Source: Sphingomonas sp. TREG-RG-20F-R18-01 (lineage in GTDB: Bacteria > Pseudomonadota > Alphaproteobacteria > Sphingomonadales > Sphingomonadaceae). From it: a DNA stretch of 64,000 nucleotides. Position 1 is the first letter of the stretch, and each line of letters opens with the position of its first letter. Under the pieces are notes generated by a model. It had not been told where the DNA came from. It worked only from the letters and a program-made list of their open reading frames with translations, and did no database searches. The translations under genes were made by a program, and so were the position numbers. Below are positions 26,139 to 34,025 of the stretch, in pieces. The stretch is taken from contig NZ_JAKNQQ010000001.1 of assembly GCF_022662475.1 (NCBI RefSeq), forward strand, positions 124,001-188,000. The letters run 5' to 3'.

Positions 26139-26743
26139 TAAATATCCAATCCCATTAGACGAATGACTTCTTCACCAATAAAGTCTGCGATATCAGGTGA
26201 AATATCTTCTCGAACTGTCTGGAAAACTTGCGAAACCGATGGCCCGTATAGAACGTACAGGTTCCCCTTGATCTGCTTCATTACGCGCTTATTCATAACA
26301 CGCTCGCCAGGCTTCAATCGAATGGCCAGACCGAGATTGTTTTTCGTTTCGAGATCGGCATTACCTGCCTTCAGCCGGATCAAGAATGCGCGCTTCATCA
26401 GCTTCGCCAATCCAGGCTCAACGGCAACCTCTACCCCGGTCCTACCGCCAACCGTCCCCCCTACCGCGAAGCGCGCCAGACTGGTCGGCCGCACTCGTGC
26501 GGAAATCGTTGCTTCCAGATCGTCGCGTGTTGCCTTTCCGCGGACAACCAGGCGACCTTGCGAGGGGTTCAAATAACCAGCAGGGAAGCCAACCTGCGCT
26601 TCAATGCGCCGCGCTCCTGCCGTCCGCGCCCGATCTGCGCCTTTGTTCAGCGCACGCGCCATATTCAGACGAAGATCGCGCGATAGGGTTTCGTACGGCC
26701 GGGCTTCCAGCCCATCGACGGCTATGACGTAGGCTTCGCTCAC
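26138..26743 (-). CDS. Minor tail / neck protein (gpZ-like)
   Basis: A 201-aa basic, helical protein (LRLNMARALNKGADRARTAGARRIEAQVGFPAGYL, with a small C-terminal IADFIGEEVIRLMG) typical of the prophage minor tail protein Z family, which acts at the head-proximal tail end. It overlaps the connector gene upstream by four bases. Confidence 0.78.
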   Translation of the reverse strand: MSEAYVIAVDGLEARPYETLSRDLRLNMARALNKGADRARTAGARRIEAQVGFPAGYLNPSQGRLVVRGKATRDDLEATISARVRPTSLARFAVGGTVGGRTGVEVAVEPGLAKLMKRAFLIRLKAGNADLETKNNLGLAIRLKPGERVMNKRVMKQIKGNLYVLYGPSVSQVFQTVREDISPDIADFIGEEVIRLMGLDI

Positions 26744-27120
26744 GGCAACGGCAGCCCGGCAGCCTCTGTAGCTGGCAGCCGCAGTACGCGCGCCGTTTGG
26801 AAATTCAGGTCAGCTTCATAGAGGTGGTCGATACGATACGCCTCACCGGGCTCAACCGAAACCACCGCATTGCGGAATAGCTTCGGGATCTCGGCAAGAT
26901 TGAATCGCAGTCGATCTTCGGATTCACTGGTCTCAGCGGCACCCTGCAGGCCGGGCAGCTTTCCGACCATGTGATTGTCTGTCTTCAACCAGACCCGCAC
27001 ACTACAAGCAAGCGGGGTCGCGTTTGGCGCAGGTATGTAGAGCGCGGGGACCGACATCTCGCGATGCAGATCCTCGCGCCCTTGCCGCATCAAATCACGG
27101 ATACGGCGGCCGACCATCAA
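26740..27120 (-). CDS. Head-tail connector (FII-like)
   Basis: A 126-aa protein with an N-terminal basic helix (GRRIRDLMRQGREDLH) and a beta-barrel-like remainder (VRVWLKTDNHMVGKL, VVSVEPGEAYRID). In order and size it matches the lambda FII position. Coupled to both neighbours by ATGA overlaps. Confidence 0.65.
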   Translation of the reverse strand: MMVGRRIRDLMRQGREDLHREMSVPALYIPAPNATPLACSVRVWLKTDNHMVGKLPGLQGAAETSESEDRLRFNLAEIPKLFRNAVVSVEPGEAYRIDHLYEADLNFQTARVLRLPATEAAGLPLP

Positions 27121-27335
27121 TCGGTCTTTTTGGTCGATGTAGACGTCGGCTTTTCGAGCGTCAGCGTTTCACCGTTGGCGAAGCTGTACGCAGCCAGTTC
27201 TTCTGCGGTTGCCTCGCGCACCGAGTATGCCGGCACTTCCTTCGGAGCGTCGAAAACAGTATCAGGTTCAGCCGCGACATCCTTATCGTTCAGGCGATAG
27301 ATGACGCGGTCGAGTGCTACTTTGAGGTTTGCCAT
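27117..27335 (-). CDS. Small head-tail module protein
   Basis: A 72-aa protein (NLKVALDRVIYRLND, then a Thr/Ser/Lys tail). Possibly a small connector or capsid-associated protein by position; no family is recognised. Confidence 0.6.
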   Translation of the reverse strand: MANLKVALDRVIYRLNDKDVAAEPDTVFDAPKEVPAYSVREATAEELAAYSFANGETLTLEKPTSTSTKKTD

Positions 27336-27346
27336 CGTTAACTCCT

Positions 27347-27784
27347 TCAGCCGACCAGGTCAGCGCCGGCGGATGCCTTTGCTGCTTCATCTTCGGCCTT
27401 CTTCGCGGCGCGCTTCTCAGCAGCCGTCTGCGGGGTAGCTGCGGCTTCGTCGGCGACACGCTGTGCTTCGGCGGCCGCGGCTTCGTCGGCGACACGCTGT
27501 GCTTCGGCAGCTGCGGCTTCGTCGGCGACACGCTGTGCTTCGGCGGCCGCGGCCGCTTCTGCCTGCACCTGTGCAGCATCCTTCTCAGCCACCTTTTGGG
27601 CTTCAGCCGCAGCCTTGCTGCTGCCGTGGATCATATCGTGGAATGCAAGTTCCTGATCGGTCGGCGCACGCACGGCGCCGGTCGCCAGAAAACCCTGCAC
27701 GTCAGCGGCGGCGGGCTCGAAAACTTCACCCAGATGAATCCCGTTTTCATCATGGATCTCGTGGACGGCAAAATACTTGGACAT
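27347..27784 (-). CDS. Repeat-containing head-module protein
   Basis: A 145-aa protein. The first ~55 residues form a small domain (KYFAVHEIHDENGIHLGEVFEP). The rest is a long Ala/Glu/Gln helix with three near-identical AEAQRVADEAAA units, then basic AEKRAAKKAEDE and a final ADLVG. Lies directly after the major capsid gene. The repeats suggest a fibrous helical tail of variable length; function is unknown. Confidence 0.72.
   Translation of the reverse strand: MSKYFAVHEIHDENGIHLGEVFEPAAADVQGFLATGAVRAPTDQELAFHDMIHGSSKAAAEAQKVAEKDAAQVQAEAAAAAEAQRVADEAAAAEAQRVADEAAAAEAQRVADEAAATPQTAAEKRAAKKAEDEAAKASAGADLVG
27441..27548. repeat. Three 36-bp tandem repeats inside a coding region
   Basis: Units at 27441-27476, 27477-27512 and 27513-27548, each beginning GCGGCTTCGTCGGCGACACG. 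Units 1 and 3 are identical and unit 2 differs at two bases near its end. The 36-base period keeps the reading frame, so copy number can change the length of the protein by 12 residues at a time. Confidence 0.9.
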
Positions 27785-27843
27785 GAGTTTGTCACCTTTT
27801 GGTTGATACGCCAGACACGGATTGCCTGGCGTATCGGGTCGAT

Positions 27844-28944
27844 TTAGGCGATGACGGTCGCCACCAGGGTTGCGTCCGGATTGATCGTCACAGCCAGCGG
27901 CGCCGACTTGATGTTCATATACTCGGTCGTAACGTCACCTTCGGTATGCAGATAGTTCTTGGGGAACTTCGGCAGTGCCTGGTACTGCGCATCGCGGTCG
28001 ATGATCTTGCCATAGGCCATGTAGCCCATGATCGACGACGGGTCGGCCGTGAACAGCATCTGGTTCTGAGCCAAATAGCGCGTCACGATGCCGTTGTCGG
28101 CCAGATAGACTTCGTCATTGACCCAGAGTTCGATGGTCACGCCGGAAGCGCCGCCGACGAGCATTTCGCCGAACTTGTAGACCTTACCGCCATTCGCGCC
28201 GCCGGTAACGACACCGCGTTCGAACGTGATCGTGCCGCCCTTCACCGTAAGGTCCATGTGCGACATGAACTCGGTGTCCTTGCGCAGGATCGACGCGACC
28301 GTGGACGACATCGTGATGCGACGAACGAACCCGCCGAACTCCGCATTGTTCATACGGTCGACGTTTGCCTGGATGAAATCGACGATCGAAACGCCGCTGT
28401 CGCCGAAACGCGAACCCGTGCCCAGAGTGATCGTATGCGCGGGGTTGCGCTGCAGATCGACCAGGAACGATTCACCCGAGTCGTAGGTCATCGTGTACTT
28501 GCCGTAGATGGTCGCCTGCGCGCGCATCCACTCATGACGACGATCGATCGATTCATCCATCGACGACAGCATCTGAGCGCGAATGAGATCGAGCCGCTGC
28601 ATGTCGGTCAGGTTATTGGCGTCGAACACCGAACCCATGCCAGGCTGGAACGTCAGCGGCATTTCGTCGTCGATCGTTTCCTCGACCTTGATATACCCCG
28701 GCTTGAACCGGTAGGCGCGCTGGCTGTCTTCCCAGACACCGCGACCGCGGGCCTTCGGAAGGACGAACGGTGCGAGCTTGCGCTTGCGGATCGGCATCTT
28801 TTCGAAGTCGATCCACGCGTCGGTGCTGCGGATTTCGTTCTGGAAGAACTGGCCGAAATACCAATTCTCAGCCTGGATGGCACGCATGACGCCCAGCGAG
28901 CGACGCGTGTCCCAGAGGTTCGTATAGGGAGTCGGGATTGCCAT
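27844..28944 (-). CDS. Major capsid protein (lambda gpE family)
   Basis: A 366-aa shell protein, close to the 341 aa of lambda E. Typical features are the opening IPTPYTNLWDTRRSLGVM, the motif RKRKLAPFV near residue 55, RGVWEDSQRAYRFKPGYIK, and a C-terminal SAPLAVTINPDATLVATVIA. It is flanked by the decoration protein gene upstream and the head module downstream. Confidence 0.93.
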   Translation of the reverse strand: MAIPTPYTNLWDTRRSLGVMRAIQAENWYFGQFFQNEIRSTDAWIDFEKMPIRKRKLAPFVLPKARGRGVWEDSQRAYRFKPGYIKVEETIDDEMPLTFQPGMGSVFDANNLTDMQRLDLIRAQMLSSMDESIDRRHEWMRAQATIYGKYTMTYDSGESFLVDLQRNPAHTITLGTGSRFGDSGVSIVDFIQANVDRMNNAEFGGFVRRITMSSTVASILRKDTEFMSHMDLTVKGGTITFERGVVTGGANGGKVYKFGEMLVGGASGVTIELWVNDEVYLADNGIVTRYLAQNQMLFTADPSSIMGYMAYGKIIDRDAQYQALPKFPKNYLHTEGDVTTEYMNIKSAPLAVTINPDATLVATVIA

Positions 28945-28962
28945 TGTCCGGTGTGTCCTTGA

Positions 28963-29403
28963 TTACGAGGTGGGGGCGAGACGGCGCCGGGCGACGATCT
29001 GGCAGGGGGTCGGCGCACCGATGAAAGCCTGAGCCTTCTTGGTTTCGGTGTCGTACGATGCGTCCCAGACCAGCACCGACTTTTCGTCGATGTTGAAGCA
29101 GCCGCTGTAATAGACGTTGCCCTTGACCGTCGTATTGCCGGCGCCGGAAACTGCGCTGCGCGACATCACGCCGATCGCCTGAACCGAACCGAACACCGCC
29201 TTGACCAGCTTCTTGTTCGCATCGAGCCCGACCACCTGGTAGATCGGAAGGTTCTGGTTGTCCGCCAGCAGAACGTGCATCGGATCGGCGAGCGGCGGGG
29301 TTACGCCAGCAAGCAGAACGGCCATGGTGTAGTCGTCGAGAACTTCGAATGCCGGATGACCCCAGCCATCGACGTTATCATAGGAAGAGTTGCGCGTGGT
29401 CAT
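28963..29403 (-). CDS. Head decoration protein (lambda gpD-like)
   Basis: A 146-aa protein with the HDPD pattern: an N-terminal arm, then MHVLLADNQNLPIYQVVG, FGSVQAIGVMSR, and VYYSGCFN. It would trim and stabilise the expanded capsid at three-fold sites. Located between protease/scaffold and capsid as in lambda. Confidence 0.88.
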   Translation of the reverse strand: MTTRNSSYDNVDGWGHPAFEVLDDYTMAVLLAGVTPPLADPMHVLLADNQNLPIYQVVGLDANKKLVKAVFGSVQAIGVMSRSAVSGAGNTTVKGNVYYSGCFNIDEKSVLVWDASYDTETKKAQAFIGAPTPCQIVARRRLAPTS

Positions 29404-29417
29404 GATGCCTTGCTCCC

Positions 29418-29849
29418 TTAGTTCTTGGTCTTGAAGCCGCGGAGACCGGTGTTGCCGATCAGCGCCAACACATCGTCGCCGTTCGCACGCGCCTCATCGA
29501 CGGTGGTATCGCCGTCCTTGTTGGCTCCGACTTCGGGGTTCGGCGTATTGTCCATCGCAGCGGTGAAGCCGGTATTCGTGGTGTTTGGTGTAGCGGCCGA
29601 TTCCTTTGGAGCAGCCTTCAGCGATGCGACTGCATCTTCGACCGACATCGAGGTGTTCAGCGCGAAGTGGCTGGCGAGAGCGCCGCGGCCTTCGGCTTCA
29701 GCATGACCGGTGATGGCCTTCTGGCGCTCACGGTCGGCCGCCACGGCAGTTGCTGCGGCGTCGGCTGCTGCCGCACGTTCCGCGGCGATGGCAGTCGCAA
29801 CGGCAGTATCGATAGCGGCCTGATCGACCGCCGTGACCGGAGTGGTCAT
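29418..29849 (-). CDS. Nested scaffold protein (Nu3-like internal start)
   Basis: An in-frame ATG at 29849 is preceded by AAGGAG eight bases upstream, within the protease gene, and opens the coiled-coil scaffold portion (143 aa, beginning MTTPVTAVDQAA). Lambda Nu3 arises the same way from gene C. The ribosome site is the direct evidence. Confidence 0.7.
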   Translation of the reverse strand: MTTPVTAVDQAAIDTAVATAIAAERAAAADAAATAVAADRERQKAITGHAEAEGRGALASHFALNTSMSVEDAVASLKAAPKESAATPNTTNTGFTAAMDNTPNPEVGANKDGDTTVDEARANGDDVLALIGNTGLRGFKTKN

Positions 29850-30752
29850 CGCTTCTTCTCCTTGAGTATCGGACAGGTCGTCCAGGAAGCCCGCGAAAGC
29901 GGACGTTGCGTCTTCAAGGCTGCCGATCTTGTCAGCGAGGCCATTGGACACTGCTTGGGTGGCCGTGTAGCAATACGCCTTCAGGTCTTCCCTGATGACG
30001 GACTCTCCAAGGCCACGACTCCGCGCCACTGCGGCGACGAAGATTCCGTAAAGTTCGTCAATGCGAACCTGAATGCGAGCCTTCGCCGCAGGTGAAAGAT
30101 CCTGGTAAGGATTGCCTTCAACCTTCGACGGGTCGCTGGAAATATAGGTGAAGACGAGCCCGGCCTTCTCCATTGCGCCAGCCACGCTCATATGGCTGGT
30201 GACGACACCGATCGATCCGACGCCACCAGTGCGGCTGACGTAGATCTGACCGGGGTCGGCTACCAGTGCCATGGCGTAGCCTGCTGAGTACGCTGACTCG
30301 TGTGCGAATGCCGCCACTGGCACTCCGACTTGATCGCGCAGTGCAATCATCTTGTCGACGGTGTCGAAGCAACCTGCGACCATGCCACCAGGCGTATCTT
30401 CGACCAGAGCAATGCCACGAACAGCGCCGGTGACGTAATCCCCGCAGCCACGCTTGAATGCTTCCCAGATGTACTCGTAACCTGTCGCCCAGTCGCCAAG
30501 TGCATATGGGAAGTTGTTGAGCAGCACGCCCTTTACAGGAATCTGAAGGATTCCATTCTGCACGATATAAGGGCGGCACCAGCTACCTTCTTCGGTCCAA
30601 AAGTCCGCAGAACCATCGATCGACGCCATCTCGCCGTAACGCGGATGGGCGATCGCTTCGGCCAGGCATGACTCAAACCGTGCAGTCTGCGACGGCTCGA
30701 CCAGTGCTTCCTGGCCGGCAAACCGCGCCATGAGGGGGTTCGTCTTCATCAC
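29418..30752 (-). CDS. Head maturation protease S49 (gpC-like) fused to scaffold domain
   Basis: A 444-aa protein. The N-terminal ~290 residues are an S49/ClpP-fold protease: EDTPGGMVAG, the nucleophile region HESAYSAGYA (Ser ~156), SRTGGVGSIGVV, and SDPSKVEGNPYQ with the likely catalytic Lys ~210. The C-terminal third is a long Ala-rich coiled coil serving as scaffold. The protease removes the scaffold during maturation. It overlaps the portal gene by four bases. Confidence 0.9.
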   Translation of the reverse strand: MMKTNPLMARFAGQEALVEPSQTARFESCLAEAIAHPRYGEMASIDGSADFWTEEGSWCRPYIVQNGILQIPVKGVLLNNFPYALGDWATGYEYIWEAFKRGCGDYVTGAVRGIALVEDTPGGMVAGCFDTVDKMIALRDQVGVPVAAFAHESAYSAGYAMALVADPGQIYVSRTGGVGSIGVVTSHMSVAGAMEKAGLVFTYISSDPSKVEGNPYQDLSPAAKARIQVRIDELYGIFVAAVARSRGLGESVIREDLKAYCYTATQAVSNGLADKIGSLEDATSAFAGFLDDLSDTQGEEAMTTPVTAVDQAAIDTAVATAIAAERAAAADAAATAVAADRERQKAITGHAEAEGRGALASHFALNTSMSVEDAVASLKAAPKESAATPNTTNTGFTAAMDNTPNPEVGANKDGDTTVDEARANGDDVLALIGNTGLRGFKTKN

Positions 30753-32464
30753 TTCGCGACCTTTCCGCCGTCTGGGTTGGGGCTATTCGTCGGCTGCGCG
30801 CCGCCGCCCACCGCATTCATCATCGACGGATCTGCCGCGGCGAACTGAAGCCCGATACTATCCGCGAGTTTCTTCTCACGACCGAGCTGACGGAACACCT
30901 TGCGCCAATCCTTGCCGCTCTTGCCGATCACTTCCTCACGCGTGATGAGTCCGTTATTCAGCTTCAGAACGTCAGCCTGCGTTTCCTTTAGTTCATCGAT
31001 CTGGCCGCGAGCCGCACCAATCCAATCGCAGCGAGCCAGACCGTCAAACGCAAGGTTCTGACGACCATTGGTGTAAAGCAGCGATGCCTTGGCAGCCGGA
31101 AACGTTTTCAGCATGTCGGCATTGATCATTTCTTCAAGCCACAGGCGGAACACCTCGGTCGCAAAACGATCAGCGACTTCGATCTTGAGAGCCTGCATCG
31201 CCTTCCAGGTCTCGACCATGGCGGCGCGTGCCGACGAATAGTTTGTCTTGCTGTAGTCCCCCGAAAGCTGCTCGTACGAAACATCCAGCGTTTTCGCGAT
31301 GTAGCGCAGCAGTGATGCCTCGAATTCCATGCCCAGCGGTCCGCCGCTGCTGGGGCTGATCATCTCCAGCTTGGTACCGGGCATCAGATGGGGAATCCGA
31401 ACGCCATCGACGTGCAGATTCTTCGCCGATCCGGCGAACTCATCGATCGTTCCAAAATAGCCAACAGCATAATCACCGATGGCTTTCTGGATCGCTTCGG
31501 GCGTCATCTGCCCCCCACCAAGCGACTGGAACACGGTCTCAGATGGCAGGTCAGATGTGATTGCCGCGGCGTATAGCGCTTGAGTTACAGCGTTCTGCAG
31601 CGTCACGTCGCGGAAGCGATGCGTGATATGCATTTCCTTCAGCGCTGCCGTCATCGCAGCGATACCGCGCGTCTGATCTGGACGAAGCTGATTGAAGATA
31701 TGGATGACCTGGGTGCGACCCCACGGCTTTTCGACCGGCACTTCGACCCACTGGGCCATCATGTTGAAGAACGGCGTGTAATAGTCGTTCGGGTGACCCG
31801 CGCGAATGAAATAGGAGATCGGGCGACCAGACCCATCGCGCTTGATACCTGCGCGGATATTCTGGTCGCCGATGTTTGGAAACGTCGTTGGCGTCGACAG
31901 TCGATCGGTATCGACCATCTGGATCGCGGTGCTGAACGGCCGCCCATCCTTTTTCCACTCGACGGTTGCAAGAACCTCGCCGGTCATTACGTGCAGACCA
32001 GTCGCAAGTCGCACGAGATCGGTGAACGTGTTGCGACCGGCAGAATCAAAATAGTTCTTTGGCGAGTCGGCTGCGATATGAAAAAGTTCTTCAACCTCTT
32101 CCTGGAAAGCAGCCTCGAAATCCTCATCGACCTTGCCAAAAACGGCGACCGATGAAGGTTTCGAGTTCAGCAAATACTGCGAACCGACGATATTGTTTTT
32201 CTGAAGCTGCGCGCCGCCTTGCACGTACGCATCGTTGCGCACCATGTCGCGCACCCGAGCATCGCTGAGTTGCTTGCTTGGAATGACGTCGAGATCCGCA
32301 GACCCCATCGTAGGTGCCCACGCAGCAAGGCTCGTGTTGTAGCGGTCTGCCCCGTCAAAAGCACCCATCGCGCGTTCGCCGCCCGCCCCGGCGGGGACCA
32401 TCTGCGAGGCGGGCGGCTCTGCTGGCAGGGGTGCGCCAAGCAGATCTTCAAACTGATCCAACAT
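30749..32464 (-). CDS. Portal protein (lambda family)
   Basis: A 571-aa portal subunit of the lambda gpB type: PTMGSADLDVIPSKQL, RARVRDMVRNDAYVQGG-like opening helices, a VLATVEWKKDGRPFSTAIQ wing segment, HIFNQLRPDQTRGIA and LSGDYSKTNYSSARAAMVE. Twelve copies would form the DNA channel. The N terminus begins LDQFEDLLGAP, the same short motif seen at other termini in this prophage, ahead of the conserved portal fold. Coupled to gpW upstream and the protease downstream. Confidence 0.93.
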   Translation of the reverse strand: MLDQFEDLLGAPLPAEPPASQMVPAGAGGERAMGAFDGADRYNTSLAAWAPTMGSADLDVIPSKQLSDARVRDMVRNDAYVQGGAQLQKNNIVGSQYLLNSKPSSVAVFGKVDEDFEAAFQEEVEELFHIAADSPKNYFDSAGRNTFTDLVRLATGLHVMTGEVLATVEWKKDGRPFSTAIQMVDTDRLSTPTTFPNIGDQNIRAGIKRDGSGRPISYFIRAGHPNDYYTPFFNMMAQWVEVPVEKPWGRTQVIHIFNQLRPDQTRGIAAMTAALKEMHITHRFRDVTLQNAVTQALYAAAITSDLPSETVFQSLGGGQMTPEAIQKAIGDYAVGYFGTIDEFAGSAKNLHVDGVRIPHLMPGTKLEMISPSSGGPLGMEFEASLLRYIAKTLDVSYEQLSGDYSKTNYSSARAAMVETWKAMQALKIEVADRFATEVFRLWLEEMINADMLKTFPAAKASLLYTNGRQNLAFDGLARCDWIGAARGQIDELKETQADVLKLNNGLITREEVIGKSGKDWRKVFRQLGREKKLADSIGLQFAAADPSMMNAVGGGAQPTNSPNPDGGKVAK

Positions 32465-32682
32465 CAGAAGTACACGCGCATCGGGCCGCGGCAGATGCTG
32501 CCGGCCACGGGTGCGATGTCGTTCTTCAACTGTGCGATATACGACAGCAGCGCGGTCGGATCAGCTTTGCTGTAGCGAATTTCCTCACCGTTTGCATCGC
32601 GGATAACCGAAGGTGCCCGGCCGATCATTACGGCGTGATAGGCTTCTTCAGCTTCGACCAGTCGTTCGGTGAGTGTCGCCAT
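32464..32682 (-). CDS. Head-tail joining protein (gpW-like)
   Basis: A 72-aa helical protein (TERLVEAEEAYHAVMIGRAPSV, RYSKADPTALLSYIAQL), the gpW family. The start is ambiguous: the ATG at 32682 has a GGAG only two bases away, while a GTG at 32697 would add five residues inside the TATCAC box. It is the first gene of the head operon on this side of the acyltransferase insertion. Confidence 0.82.
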   Translation of the reverse strand: MATLTERLVEAEEAYHAVMIGRAPSVIRDANGEEIRYSKADPTALLSYIAQLKNDIAPVAGSICRGPMRVYF

Positions 32683-32691
32683 ATCTCCGAG

Positions 32692-32783
32692 TATCACTAA
32701 TCGCTTTATTTAGCAACTTACTGTTGACAATCAAGAGGTTGTTGACTAGTGATCTGCTATCAGCGCATGAACGTTTGTTCATG
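32692..32783. promoter_or_regulatory. Divergent regulatory region between gpW and acyltransferase
   Basis: Contains a TATCAC box (32692-32697) facing gpW, TTGACA at 32724-32729 (preceded by TAGCA at the family spacing), TTGACT at 32742-32747, and a perfect inverted repeat CATGAAC-GTTT-GTTCATG (32766-32783). It is AT-rich against the surroundings. Probably holds the promoter and operator for the acyltransferase and one for the head genes. Confidence 0.55.
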
Positions 32784-32864
32784 TTGAACTGACTGCTTGA
32801 ATATCGGGTCGCAACGGTGGTGACACACCGCGCGACCCTGACCACTATCGCATGGAGGGCGACA

Positions 32865-34019
32865 ATGGCTACGGTTATGTTTAATACTGAGAACACTTTG
32901 CGCAAGCATGATACTCTCATACCTATGAGTGGTACTGCTCTGCGATATAATAATTTTGATGCGTTGCGGCTCTTTTTGGCAATACTGGTAGTATGGTCGC
33001 ACTCATTCGCGCTTAGTCTCGGAAGCGAAAACACTGAGTGGCTGTCGATGCTACTAAACGGTGAATACAATAGCGGTCATATTGCCGTACTCGGATTTTT
33101 CGCGATAAGCGGATTTCTTATAACGGCTAGTTGGCTTAACCGGAAAAGCACCTTAAGTTTTCTGAAAAGCCGCATTGCTCGCATACATCCAGGATATTTG
33201 GCGGCGATAACGATATGCTCGCTTGTAGTCGTGCCGCTATATTCGGATAGAAACTTCGGCGCCATCAGTTTCCACGAACTGGGCGGTATGCTGTCAAACG
33301 TGCTGCTGCAAAATTATATCATAGCGTCTGATGCTTTCCATAGTGGACCTGTAAACGGGTCACTGTGGAGCATCCGATATGAGTTCTGGTGCTACCTTGG
33401 CGTAATGGCGATCGGCTTGGTCGGCGCGATGCGTTGGCGGGTGGTTTATCCATTGGTTGCCATCGCCGTAATGAGTGTGCGCATATTTCTTGATATGACC
33501 GGCCGGCACCCAGACTCCGGCATCCTAGCGCCGGTCATCGGTTACGCATATTTCTGGTTCGATGTTCTTCCCCCATTCATGCTTGGGGGATTCGCCTATC
33601 TTTACCGAGAAACAATTCCGCGTAGCGGATCGCTGTTGCTAATCGCACTTATGACCATAATCATGGTGGCGAACCTGCAGATCGAGCGTGTCTATGTCGA
33701 CGTGTTGACTCGCACACTGTTCCCGCCAGTGCTTTGCTACGGGATCTTCTACCTGGCCTTTGACAAGCGATTGCCAAAGTTCAACACGAGTAAATATGGC
33801 GATCCATCGTATGGGGTCTATCTTTATGCATTCCCGATCCAGCAGATGCTGACCGTGTCGCTGAAGGGGATTATCAGCTTCCCGGAATATGTAGCTGCGT
33901 CGATCACGCTGTCACTCGCGGCCGGCTACGTAAGCTGGCATCTGGTTGAGAAACATTTTCACACAGCCAAGAAGCATGGACCATTTGCCGGGCACAGTCT
34001 GGTGCCCGGCAATGCTTAG
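32865..34019 (+). CDS. Membrane O-acyltransferase (acyltransferase-3 family), lysogenic conversion candidate
   Basis: A 384-aa multi-pass membrane protein. The ATG at 32865 is chosen for its GGAGG six bases upstream. Hallmarks are NNFDALRLFLAILVVWSHSFAL with the FDxLR and WxH motifs, FLKSRIARIHPGYLA, and about ten hydrophobic segments. Such enzymes acetylate O-antigen or exopolysaccharide and, when phage-borne, alter receptors and block superinfection. It is transcribed against the late genes, is AT-richer, and sits alone between the head operon and the terminase side. Confidence 0.87.
   Translation: MATVMFNTENTLRKHDTLIPMSGTALRYNNFDALRLFLAILVVWSHSFALSLGSENTEWLSMLLNGEYNSGHIAVLGFFAISGFLITASWLNRKSTLSFLKSRIARIHPGYLAAITICSLVVVPLYSDRNFGAISFHELGGMLSNVLLQNYIIASDAFHSGPVNGSLWSIRYEFWCYLGVMAIGLVGAMRWRVVYPLVAIAVMSVRIFLDMTGRHPDSGILAPVIGYAYFWFDVLPPFMLGGFAYLYRETIPRSGSLLLIALMTIIMVANLQIERVYVDVLTRTLFPPVLCYGIFYLAFDKRLPKFNTSKYGDPSYGVYLYAFPIQQMLTVSLKGIISFPEYVAASITLSLAAGYVSWHLVEKHFHTAKKHGPFAGHSLVPGNA
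33987..34010. terminator. Hairpin between convergent genes
   Basis: A perfect 9-bp stem GCCGGGCAC / GTGCCCGGC with a 6-base loop, overlapping the last codons of the acyltransferase and just before the stop of the leftward virion gene. No U-run follows on either strand, so termination is plausible but unproven. Confidence 0.5.
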
Positions 34020-34025
34020 CGACGC

